From the NCBI GenBank assembly GCA_022759285.1, contig JAEMPM010000050.1, positions 1 through 5,124 of the forward strand: a stretch of DNA of 5,124 nt. The letters run 5' to 3'. Of the stretch, positions 1 to 5,124 are shown one piece after another; positions within the stretch are counted from its first letter, which is position 1, and each line of letters begins with the position of its first letter. Both the position numbers and the translations under genes were made by a program. Source of the stretch: Thermocrinis sp. (lineage in GTDB: Bacteria; Aquificota; Aquificia; Aquificales; Aquificaceae). A model generated the notes under the pieces. It saw only the letters and a program-made list of their open reading frames with translations. It searched no databases and was not told where the DNA came from.

Positions 1-269
1 CGGTAGCTAAAACTGAAAAAATACCTATTCATACTATCCAGTTTTATCTCCACGCATACCTCTTCATCGTAAAAGATAGGCTTTTTAAAACTACATTCTG
101 CCTCCAAAAGGATCACCTCATAACCTTCTTCCCTCAATTTGGAGTAGGGAATTCCCAAACTTCTGAGTAGCTCGCCCCTGGCTTCCTCAAATAGCCTGAA
201 GTAGTTTGAATGATGCATAACACCCTGCGCATCCGTTTCGTAAAATTGTACCCTCCTTCTGTAGATCAC
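1..269 (-). CDS. YbgC-like acyl-CoA thioesterase (hot-dog fold), 3' end cut off by window edge
   Basis: Likely hydrolyses the thioester bond of acyl-CoA substrates in the cytoplasm; the exact substrate cannot be read from sequence. The 89 visible residues align with the N-terminal two thirds of YbgC/4-hydroxybenzoyl-CoA thioesterases, which are about 130 aa, so roughly 40 residues lie beyond base 1. The family signature is clear: FYETDAQGVMHHSNYFRLFE at residues 9-28, with the expected catalytic Asp at residue 13, followed by EAR (29-31) at the start of the central helix. A later stretch, FKKPIFYDEEV (61-71), matches the family's second strand region. I chose the GTG at 269 because it puts the N-terminus (MIYRRRVQFYETD) where family members begin and overlaps the stop of the upstream pilB-type gene in GTGA. 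A GGGAGGG site lies about 10 bp upstream. The overlap suggests translational coupling. The family call is secure; the physiological role is open (YbgC often sits near tol-pal genes, which are not seen here). Confidence 0.9.
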   Translation of the reverse strand, partial: MIYRRRVQFYETDAQGVMHHSNYFRLFEEARGELLRSLGIPYSKLREEGYEVILLEAECSFKKPIFYDEEVCVEIKLDSMNRYFFSFSY

Positions 270-1966
270 TTTGCGAGAACCCTCCCTACCTCAGCTATAT
301 CCGTTATTCCCCTACGTACTTTCAGTATTCCCGCCTCATATAAGGTACGCATACCTTTCTTTCTAGCAAGATCTCTTATGTCTTCGGCAGTGGCACCTTT
401 GACGATCAACTTTCTCATCTCCTCGTCCACCTCTAAGATCTCATGAACCGCGGTTCTTCCTTTGTAGCCAGTTCCTTTGCATTCATCACACCCTTTCGGA
501 TTAGCCTTGTATATAGTTATATCCTCGTCTAAGCTTTTTAACACTCCCAATCTAACCAAAGCTTCCTTCGGGGTATCATCTACAAGCTTACACTTGGGAC
601 ACAGTTTTCTTACTAATCTTTGTGCTACCACGAGTATTAGGGAGGAACCTACTAAGAATGGCTCTATACCCATATCGACAAGCCTTGTTATGGAAGAGGG
701 AGCATCGTTGGTATGCAAGGTAGAGAAAACCAAGTGACCCGTAAGGGCTGCCTTTATACCTATCTCTGCTGTTTCCGTATCCCTTATCTCACCTATAAGG
801 ATTATATCTGGGTCCTGTCTTAAGAAAGCTCTTAGAACTGAAGCAAAAGTAAGACCTACTCTTTCGTTAATTTGTACCTGATTTAATCCGGGGATAGAAA
901 CTTCTACCGGGTCCTCTGCAGTCATTATATTAACATCGGGCTTGTTGCGTTCCATCAAAGCAGCATACAAAGTAGTCGTTTTTCCCGAACCGGTCGGACC
1001 AGTCACTAAAATCATACCCCAAGGTGTCCAGATTGCCTTTCTAAACTTTTCAAGGTCATCGGGTTCAAACCCAAGGTCTTCCAACCTCACACTTAAATAT
1101 TTCTCTGCTTCCTGTATTCTCATAACTATCTTTTCACCATACACTACGGGAACAGTAGAAACCCTTAGGTCTACCTTTTTATTACCTATCTTTGCCCTTA
1201 TCCTACCATCCTGGGGCTTACGTCTCTCAGAAATATCCAAATTTGCCATTATCTTAAACCTTGCAGTAAGAGCATCTTTGATATTTATGGGAAACTCATG
1301 AAATATCCTTAGCACACCATCCACCCTATACCTGACTACCAGCTTTTTTTCCTGAGGCTCTATGTGTATATCGGATGCACCTAAATTTACTGCCTCCATA
1401 ATAAGAAAGTTTGCAAGTCTGACTATGGGTGCTTCTCCAGCTTCTTTACTTATGGTATCCAAAGATAGTTCTTGTTCTGATGCTTCTATCTCTATTTCGC
1501 CAACTTCGCTAATTTCCTCAAGTATGTCCTGCGTTTGTGGATATAGTCTATCTAGGATATCTTCTATAACCCTCTTAGGTGCCGCGTAGGATACTATGTT
1601 GTCAATCTTACTGGCAAATCTTAGCTCATTTATAGCAGATTGATTGAAAGGATTGACCATGACTATAGTTAGCTTGCCATCTTGGTAAGAAACTGGCGCA
1701 ATTGAATGCTTTCTTAGGATATCTTGAGGTATTTTGTTGAGGATTTCGGCGGGTATATTTACGCTTTTTAGGTCACCTTTCCATAACTTCTGTGGTGTAT
1801 ATTTTGTGTAGAAATCCAAAAGTTTTTCGTCATCCATAAAACCAAGTCTTAGAAGGGTTGTTATAATATCTTCATTCTTCTCTTTGGAAGAGATCGCTTT
1901 TTGGGCTTGTTCTTTTGTTATGTATCCGAGCTTATTGAAAAACTCTAAGAGCTTTGCCTCATCCAT
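266..1966 (-). CDS. pilB: Type IV pilus assembly / type II secretion ATPase (PilB/GspE family)
   Basis: Hexameric cytoplasmic ATPase that powers assembly of type IV pili or type II secretion pseudopili at the inner membrane. Numbering is from the ATG at 1966 (566 aa). An MshEN/T2SSE N-terminal domain covers about residues 1-140, followed by an acidic linker (about 145-175). The core ATPase has RYRVDG (212-217), Walker A GPTGSGKT (323-330, Lys329), an Asp box AEDP with Glu351/Asp352, Walker B DPDIILIGEIRD (385-396, Glu393), and a His box TGHLVFSTLHTND with His411 and His418. Two CxxC pairs, C456/C459 and C493/C496, form the zinc site typical of PilB/GspE. All catalytic residues are present, so the gene looks functional. 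I preferred ATG 1966 because it overlaps panB by only 8 bp and the N-terminal domain starts there. An in-frame GTG at 1996 would add 10 residues and overlap panB by 38 bp. The length and N-domain favour PilB over GspE, but no pilC, pilT or gsp partner is visible, so the assignment to pilus or secretion is inferred. Confidence 0.93.
   Translation of the reverse strand: MDEAKLLEFFNKLGYITKEQAQKAISSKEKNEDIITTLLRLGFMDDEKLLDFYTKYTPQKLWKGDLKSVNIPAEILNKIPQDILRKHSIAPVSYQDGKLTIVMVNPFNQSAINELRFASKIDNIVSYAAPKRVIEDILDRLYPQTQDILEEISEVGEIEIEASEQELSLDTISKEAGEAPIVRLANFLIMEAVNLGASDIHIEPQEKKLVVRYRVDGVLRIFHEFPINIKDALTARFKIMANLDISERRKPQDGRIRAKIGNKKVDLRVSTVPVVYGEKIVMRIQEAEKYLSVRLEDLGFEPDDLEKFRKAIWTPWGMILVTGPTGSGKTTTLYAALMERNKPDVNIMTAEDPVEVSIPGLNQVQINERVGLTFASVLRAFLRQDPDIILIGEIRDTETAEIGIKAALTGHLVFSTLHTNDAPSSITRLVDMGIEPFLVGSSLILVVAQRLVRKLCPKCKLVDDTPKEALVRLGVLKSLDEDITIYKANPKGCDECKGTGYKGRTAVHEILEVDEEMRKLIVKGATAEDIRDLARKKGMRTLYEAGILKVRRGITDIAEVGRVLAK
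280..286 (-). promoter_or_regulatory. Shine-Dalgarno site for the GTG-started thioesterase
   Basis: GGGAGGG on the minus strand, 10 bp before the GTG at 269 and inside the last codons of the pilB-type gene. It supports the GTG start that overlaps the preceding stop codon. Confidence 0.55.
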
Positions 1967-2753
1967 AGCTTTCTTCTTCAGAGGGGAAGCTTCCACTTTC
2001 TACATCCCTTTTGAACTCTTCCAAGGCCTTTCTAAAAAGTTCTGCAGAGTTCATGTACCTCCTGACGAACTTTGGCTTTATATCTTCCACTAATCCCACA
2101 AGGTCGTAAAAAACGAGAACTTGCCCATGGCAATAGGGTCCCGCCCCTATACCTATCGTTATAGACCTAGCAGATTGTGTAAGTTCCTTCGCAAGTTCTG
2201 CGGGCATTGCCTCGAGCACTATCATAAATGCACCCGCTTCTTCTAATATTTTAAAATCCTTCTTAACTCTTTCTGCCTCCTCCTCTCTACCAATCACTCT
2301 GTAGCCTCCTATTGTATTTATCTTCTGAGGAGTAAAACCCAGATGCCCAACCACTGGAATACCCATACGTACAAGCTTATAGACCAAATCCGCTATCTCT
2401 TCTCCTCCTTCCAACTTAACCGCATTGGCTCCACCTTCCTTTATTAGCCTACCGCAATTTTCAACGGCTTTCTCCACGCTAACTTGATAGCTCATAAAGG
2501 GCATATCTGCTATAATAAAGCTCTCCTTAGCTCCCCTTCTGACTGCCTTTGTGTGATAGATCATTTCCTCTACGGTGACCTCCAAGGTGGAGTCTTTCCC
2601 CTGAAAAACCATACCCAAAGAATCACCTACTAGTATGCAATCTATACCAACCTGTTCGCACAATTTGGCAGATAGGTAATCATAAGTGGAGATCATGGTG
2701 ATCTTTTGTCCCTTTTCCTTTTTATTGAAAAGAGTGCGAATGGTGGTTTTCAT
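1959..2753 (-). CDS. panB: 3-methyl-2-oxobutanoate hydroxymethyltransferase (ketopantoate synthase)
   Basis: Transfers a hydroxymethyl group from 5,10-methylenetetrahydrofolate to 2-oxoisovalerate to give ketopantoate, the first committed step of pantothenate and CoA synthesis, in the cytoplasm. At 264 aa it is full length for the family. The TIM-barrel motifs occur in order: ITMISTYDY (18-26), VGDSLGMV (42-49) with metal ligand Asp44, IADMPFMSY (81-89) with Asp83, NAVKLEGG (110-117) with Lys113 and Glu115, GHLGFTPQ (136-143) with His137, IVLEAMP (178-184) with the expected catalytic Glu181, and IGIGAGPYCHGQVLV (200-214). In the last motif a His sits where most family members have Asp (CDGQ). 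The ATG at 2753 has a GAGGG site 9 bp upstream. The gene begins 14 bp after the 100-aa gene and ends inside the start of the pilB-type gene, so it is the second cistron of an operon. No panC, panD or panE is in the window. Confidence 0.96.
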   Translation of the reverse strand: MKTTIRTLFNKKEKGQKITMISTYDYLSAKLCEQVGIDCILVGDSLGMVFQGKDSTLEVTVEEMIYHTKAVRRGAKESFIIADMPFMSYQVSVEKAVENCGRLIKEGGANAVKLEGGEEIADLVYKLVRMGIPVVGHLGFTPQKINTIGGYRVIGREEEAERVKKDFKILEEAGAFMIVLEAMPAELAKELTQSARSITIGIGAGPYCHGQVLVFYDLVGLVEDIKPKFVRRYMNSAELFRKALEEFKRDVESGSFPSEEESYG

Positions 2754-2762
2754 TAACTGCTA

Positions 2763-2767
2763 CCCTC
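2763..2767 (-). promoter_or_regulatory. Shine-Dalgarno site of panB
   Basis: GAGGG directly after the TAA of the preceding gene (TAAGAGGG) and 9 bp before the panB ATG. It fixes the panB start and shows that both genes are read from one mRNA. Confidence 0.65.
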
Positions 2768-3070
2768 TTATGTAGCTACCTCTTTTTCTATGGCATTCAG
2801 AACATTGACAAGCTCACTAGCCAAAGCTCTAATGGATTCAAGGTTTTGCATATCTCTAAGTTCTTTTATCAAAGGAAAGAGAATCTCCAAAAGCTTGCCC
2901 TTTTGAGGTCCATCTCCTACCTTTATCTGATAAGCCCCTGCCACTAGAGGGTTTATAACAGTCTGTATCAACTCTTTTACTTGACGTTTATCTTCCGCTG
3001 TGCTCAGAGCTTGCAGTTCAGTGTATATTTTCTTCAAAAGTCCTATGCCAAGCTCAAACTCCTTGGACAT
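2768..3070 (-). CDS. Conserved-looking hypothetical protein, 100 aa, helical
   Basis: I do not recognise this protein. It is 100 aa with no signal peptide, no membrane segment, no Cys or Trp, and no nucleotide- or metal-binding motif. The residue pattern suggests an all-helical soluble protein: an N-terminal helix (about 2-22), a charged turn (STAEDKRQ, 23-30), a helix (31-44), a Gly/Pro-rich loop (GDGPQKGK, 52-59), and two C-terminal amphipathic helices (about 60-72 and 76-97) with leucine spacing that could support dimerisation or binding to a partner. It is very likely a real gene: AAAGGAGG lies 6 bp before the ATG, a good promoter lies upstream, and panB follows 14 bp after its stop. It is the first gene of the panB-pilB-thioesterase operon. 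A small regulatory or scaffold role is possible, but nothing in the sequence specifies a function. Confidence 0.85.
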   Translation of the reverse strand: MSKEFELGIGLLKKIYTELQALSTAEDKRQVKELIQTVINPLVAGAYQIKVGDGPQKGKLLEILFPLIKELRDMQNLESIRALASELVNVLNAIEKEVAT

Positions 3071-3076
3071 TACACT

Positions 3077-3084
3077 CCTCCTTT
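3077..3084 (-). promoter_or_regulatory. Strong Shine-Dalgarno site of the 100-aa gene
   Basis: AAAGGAGG on the minus strand, 6 bp before the ATG at 3070. This near-perfect match to the anti-SD sequence suggests efficient translation of the first cistron. Confidence 0.8.
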
Positions 3085-3118
3085 AGGTTTCCTTTTATTG
3101 ATAACTGTAACCTTTTTT

Positions 3119-3149
3119 ATTATACCAAGATATAGAGGGAGGCTGTCTT
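3119..3149 (-). promoter_or_regulatory. Putative sigma-70-type promoter with extended -10, for the hypothetical-panB-pilB operon
   Basis: On the minus strand a consensus TATAAT (3124 down to 3119) is preceded by TGG, giving an extended -10 (TGnTATAAT). The best -35 candidate is AAGACA (3149 down to 3144), four of six matches to TTGACA, at a long 19-bp spacing. An extended -10 can compensate for a weak -35. Transcription would start near 3110, leaving a leader of about 40 nt with the strong Shine-Dalgarno site at its end. This is the only good promoter seen before the four-gene block. Confidence 0.6.
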
Positions 3150-3177
3150 AAAGTTTCCCACTGGGACATCTTTTGAA

Positions 3178-3201
3178 CCTCGCATTATACGCATAACAAG
3201 G
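3178..3201 (-). terminator. Possible RNA hairpin just after kup (weak or atypical terminator)
   Basis: In minus-strand RNA, CCUUG (3201-3197) pairs with CGAGG (3182-3178), including one G·U pair, and UUAU (3196-3193) pairs with AUAA (3188-3185) around a GCGU loop, leaving a 2-nt bulge. The G·U pair means the fold is better in the minus-strand RNA than in the complement, which fits a kup 3' structure. No U-run follows, so it is not a classical intrinsic terminator. It could mark the mRNA 3' end or be chance. Confidence 0.25.
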
Positions 3202-3210
3202 CCCTTCATC

Positions 3211-5016
3211 CTAAAACTCAACCCTGACTGCTACGCCATGAAGCTTTCCATGAGGAAATTTGTAAAACTCCACAAAGTTTGGTGTGATACGCTTTAGAAA
3301 ACTGAAAAGTTTCCAGATTAACTTATCTGTGTATATGTATTCAACTCCATAGAATATGGCTCTTTCGTAAATTCCAACTGCTTTTAGCTCTTTATCAATG
3401 TCTAATACTTCCATGTATCCGTATCTAATTTCCACAAGCCTAAGTCCCGGTGTGATACTTCCTTTTAAGAAAGTACTTATACCAAAAGGTTCTTCTTTCT
3501 TCACCAAAGACAGGAAGACATTGTCCTCGTATAGTATGCCGTGCTCAAAGAAGGTTTGAGTAACATAAGGAGGAATATTTTTTAGGTCTCTTATTAAAAA
3601 TATAGCGGTGCCCTTTATTTTTGGATTCTGTGCATAGAGCTGCTCAAACTTGAGAACAAATTCTTTGAAAGGTGTAAAGTTCATCTTCTTGTAGAGCTTG
3701 GATTGACCAGCAGTGTAAAGAACCATTATAGATATAGGAACAGAAGCAAAGATAACTGACCAATAAGCACCGTGTGGTATTTTGTAGAAGTTGGAGAGGA
3801 AAAAGGCTATATCCACAAAGAGTAGGAAAACAGATCCTAAGAAGTAAAAAACTTCTCTTTTTAGAAAGTATATGATAGTTAAAAACAAGCCAGTTATTGT
3901 CATTACAGCGCTAACTGCAAATCCATAGGCAGAAGCCATGTTATCGGAAGTTTTAAAGTTAAAGTACATAAAAATTACACCCACCATTAGAATCCAGTTA
4001 ACTGCAGGTATGTATATCTGAGTACTTAACTCAGTTGATGTATGCTTTATGTTTAGCAGTGGTGCTATCCTTACATTTATAGCCTGAAAAATTATGGAAA
4101 AGGCACCGCTTATGAGAGCTTGAGATGCTATAATGCCTGCAGCAATTACCAAAATTAAGAAGGGAATGTAAAAGGTATCTCCGAGCACCGTACGTGCGGA
4201 TTCAAAAAACACTGCTTGCTCTTTGGAGCTTGTTTCCCTTAAAAGAAAAGAAGCCTGACCCAAATAGTTAAGTACTAACGTAGGAAAGACATAAACCCAT
4301 GCCTGTCTTATGGCAACACTTCCCAAGTGCCCCATGTCTGCATACATTGCTTCACCACCAGTTGCAGCAAGCAAGACTTCAGAAAGGGCAATAAAACCCT
4401 TTAAAGGATCGTTTATCAAAAACTCAATAGCGTAATGTGGGCTCAAAGCATAAAGAACACTGGGATAGCGAATAATGTGATAAAGACCTATCAATCCTAT
4501 ACTGGTAAACCAAAGGAACATAACAGGTCCGAAGTATTCACCTATCTTTCCGGTGCCTTTTGGTTGTAAGAGGAAAAGTCCTATGGTGATTACAAGGGCT
4601 ATGAGTATTATCTCAAGCTGGGGTGTGTTTTCAAATCCCGGAATTAGTCTTATACCTTCCGCAGAACTTAGTATAGTTATTGCTGGTGTTATAACACCAT
4701 CTCCTAACAAGAATCCAAGGCCTAAAAATACAAGTACCCTATAAAATTTTCTTAGCTTTTGACTTTTTGTTAATGACTTTGCTATTTCTCCAAGCACTAC
4801 TGTACCACCTTCGCCTTTTATGCTAAGGTTCATAGCAAACCATGCATACTGTACAGTAACAAGGATAATAAGCGTCCAAACTATGAGAGAAACTATACCA
4901 AATATCTCTTCCGGCTTTGGTTTTGTTAAGGACACTATAACACTGAAGGTGTATAGTGGGCTTGTTCCTATGTCCCCAAAAACAGCTCCCATAGCCCTTA
5001 GTATGTTCTTGATCAT
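3211..5016 (-). CDS. kup: KUP/HAK/KT family potassium uptake transporter
   Basis: Inner-membrane K+ uptake protein, probably a K+/H+ symporter like E. coli Kup. At 601 aa it matches the family's usual length (about 620). The N-terminal signature GDIGTSPLY (14-22) carries Asp15 and Tyr22, which correspond in spacing to K+-coordinating residues known from the relative KimA. KGEGG (67-71), GDGVITPA (105-112, with Asp106) and ATGGEAMYADMGH (218-230) are further family hallmarks. About 12 hydrophobic segments run from residue 11 to about 436, followed by a soluble cytoplasmic domain (about 445-601) ending in a basic/aromatic stretch. All hallmark motifs are intact. The ATG at 5016 has AAAGGAGGTG upstream and places the signature at residue 14, as expected. 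Its first base is shared with the stop of the upstream gene (TAATG), so translation is probably coupled. No Trk, Ktr or Kdp component is visible nearby. Confidence 0.96.
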   Translation of the reverse strand: MIKNILRAMGAVFGDIGTSPLYTFSVIVSLTKPKPEEIFGIVSLIVWTLIILVTVQYAWFAMNLSIKGEGGTVVLGEIAKSLTKSQKLRKFYRVLVFLGLGFLLGDGVITPAITILSSAEGIRLIPGFENTPQLEIILIALVITIGLFLLQPKGTGKIGEYFGPVMFLWFTSIGLIGLYHIIRYPSVLYALSPHYAIEFLINDPLKGFIALSEVLLAATGGEAMYADMGHLGSVAIRQAWVYVFPTLVLNYLGQASFLLRETSSKEQAVFFESARTVLGDTFYIPFLILVIAAGIIASQALISGAFSIIFQAINVRIAPLLNIKHTSTELSTQIYIPAVNWILMVGVIFMYFNFKTSDNMASAYGFAVSAVMTITGLFLTIIYFLKREVFYFLGSVFLLFVDIAFFLSNFYKIPHGAYWSVIFASVPISIMVLYTAGQSKLYKKMNFTPFKEFVLKFEQLYAQNPKIKGTAIFLIRDLKNIPPYVTQTFFEHGILYEDNVFLSLVKKEEPFGISTFLKGSITPGLRLVEIRYGYMEVLDIDKELKAVGIYERAIFYGVEYIYTDKLIWKLFSFLKRITPNFVEFYKFPHGKLHGVAVRVEF

Positions 5017-5124
5017 TACCCAACCACCTCCTTTATATGAGTTTTTTTAAGTCGTTTGAAGCTCACATAGTCTGATGCGTCCGTTACAGGGTCTAAATCT
5101 CTCATTATGATTATTAATATATCA
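5016..5124 (-). CDS. C-terminal fragment of an unrecognised protein upstream of kup (5' end outside the window)
   Basis: An open frame enters from the right edge and encodes 35 residues before a TAA at 5018-5016: DILIIIMRDLDPVTDA, then SDYVSFKRLKKTHIKEVVG at the C-terminus. The start is a short hydrophobic run (a beta strand or the end of a membrane helix), then an acidic turn, then a basic tail. I do not recognise the family from so little. It is supported as real by the frame staying open to the edge, by the stop overlapping the kup ATG by one base (TAATG), and by AGA/ATA/AAA codon use like its neighbours. An in-frame ATG at 5105 would give only a 29-aa peptide, and I see no good Shine-Dalgarno site before it, so a longer gene running in from outside is more likely. 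Being paired with kup, a role in ion homeostasis is possible but not shown. Confidence 0.6.
   Translation of the reverse strand, partial: DILIIIMRDLDPVTDASDYVSFKRLKKTHIKEVVG
5025..5034 (-). promoter_or_regulatory. Strong Shine-Dalgarno site of kup, inside the upstream coding region
   Basis: AAAGGAGGTG on the minus strand. The AGGAGG core ends 10 bp before the kup ATG. It overlaps the final codons (Lys-Glu-Val) of the upstream gene, so ribosomes finishing that gene pass over it and can restart at kup. Confidence 0.75.

Noticed and set aside
252..260. AGAAGGAGG inside the start of the thioesterase gene as a possible ribosome site for a later start
   Set aside because: It encodes Arg-Arg-Arg in frame. 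No in-frame start codon follows at a usable distance, and a later start would remove the conserved FYETD motif.
942..1301. Plus-strand open frame of 119 codons
   Set aside because: It lies entirely antisense to the ATPase core of the pilB-type gene, including Walker A. I see no Shine-Dalgarno site, domain or independent evidence for it; it is a shadow of the conserved coding strand. The same applies to plus-strand frames at 210-446, 477-737, 1362-1589, 1884-2093, 4553-4744 and 4820-5050.
3085..3114. AGGTT...AACCT inverted repeat in the leader of the 100-aa gene as an operator or riboswitch
   Set aside because: Only 5 bp of symmetry with a loop of about 19 nt, and no conserved riboswitch core; this is expected by chance in an AT-rich leader.
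3155..3169. CCCAGTGGG mini-hairpin as an intrinsic terminator
   Set aside because: The stem is only 3-4 bp around a tiny loop, extendable only with a bulge, and is followed by TTTAAG rather than a U-run. It is too weak to call.
4823..5023. Minus-strand open frame starting with TTG just before kup
   Set aside because: It overlaps the 5' end of kup in another frame and has a composition unlike a folded protein, whereas the kup frame carries the family signature. It is a shadow.
1..5124. CRISPR array, tRNA/rRNA genes, insertion sequence, phage or toxin-antitoxin/defence genes
   Set aside because: I looked for direct repeats with spacers, cloverleaf arms, terminal inverted repeats and relevant protein motifs and saw none. 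The window is almost fully occupied by ordinary chromosomal genes.

Overview
The window is a compact stretch of bacterial chromosome in which every recognisable gene lies on the minus strand. It reads from right to left: an unrecognised gene (only its 3' end is inside the window), kup (potassium uptake), a short intergenic gap, a small hypothetical gene, panB (pantothenate/CoA synthesis), a pilB/gspE-type secretion ATPase, and the 5' part of a YbgC-like acyl-CoA thioesterase. I see no tRNA, rRNA, CRISPR array, insertion sequence or phage gene.

The source looks like a moderately AT-rich, probably thermophilic bacterium. Arg is mostly AGA/AGG, Ile is often ATA, the proteins are rich in Lys, Glu and Ile, Shine-Dalgarno sites are strong, and genes overlap tightly. 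The style fits Aquificales (Hydrogenobacter/Thermocrinis-like), but that is an inference from composition and protein character, not from a database match.

Right block (3211-5124): the unrecognised C-terminal coding fragment ends in TAATG, so its stop shares one base with the kup start. Its last codons also carry the kup Shine-Dalgarno site. The two genes should therefore be co-transcribed and probably translationally coupled. The 140 bp between kup and the next gene (3071-3210) hold a possible hairpin just after kup and a good extended -10 promoter about 50 bp before the next gene.

Left block (1-3070): four genes follow that promoter with almost no spacing: a 100-aa helical protein, 14 bp, panB, an 8-bp overlap, pilB/gspE, a 4-bp GTGA overlap, then the thioesterase, which runs off the window. 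Their functions are not obviously related. A hypothetical protein, a CoA-precursor enzyme, a pilus/secretion motor and an acyl-CoA hydrolase share a transcript. This kind of mixed housekeeping operon is common in small thermophile genomes. PanB and the thioesterase both touch CoA metabolism, but a functional link is speculative.

I did not find a clearly novel biological system here. The least explained items are the 100-aa operon leader protein and the unrecognised gene upstream of kup.
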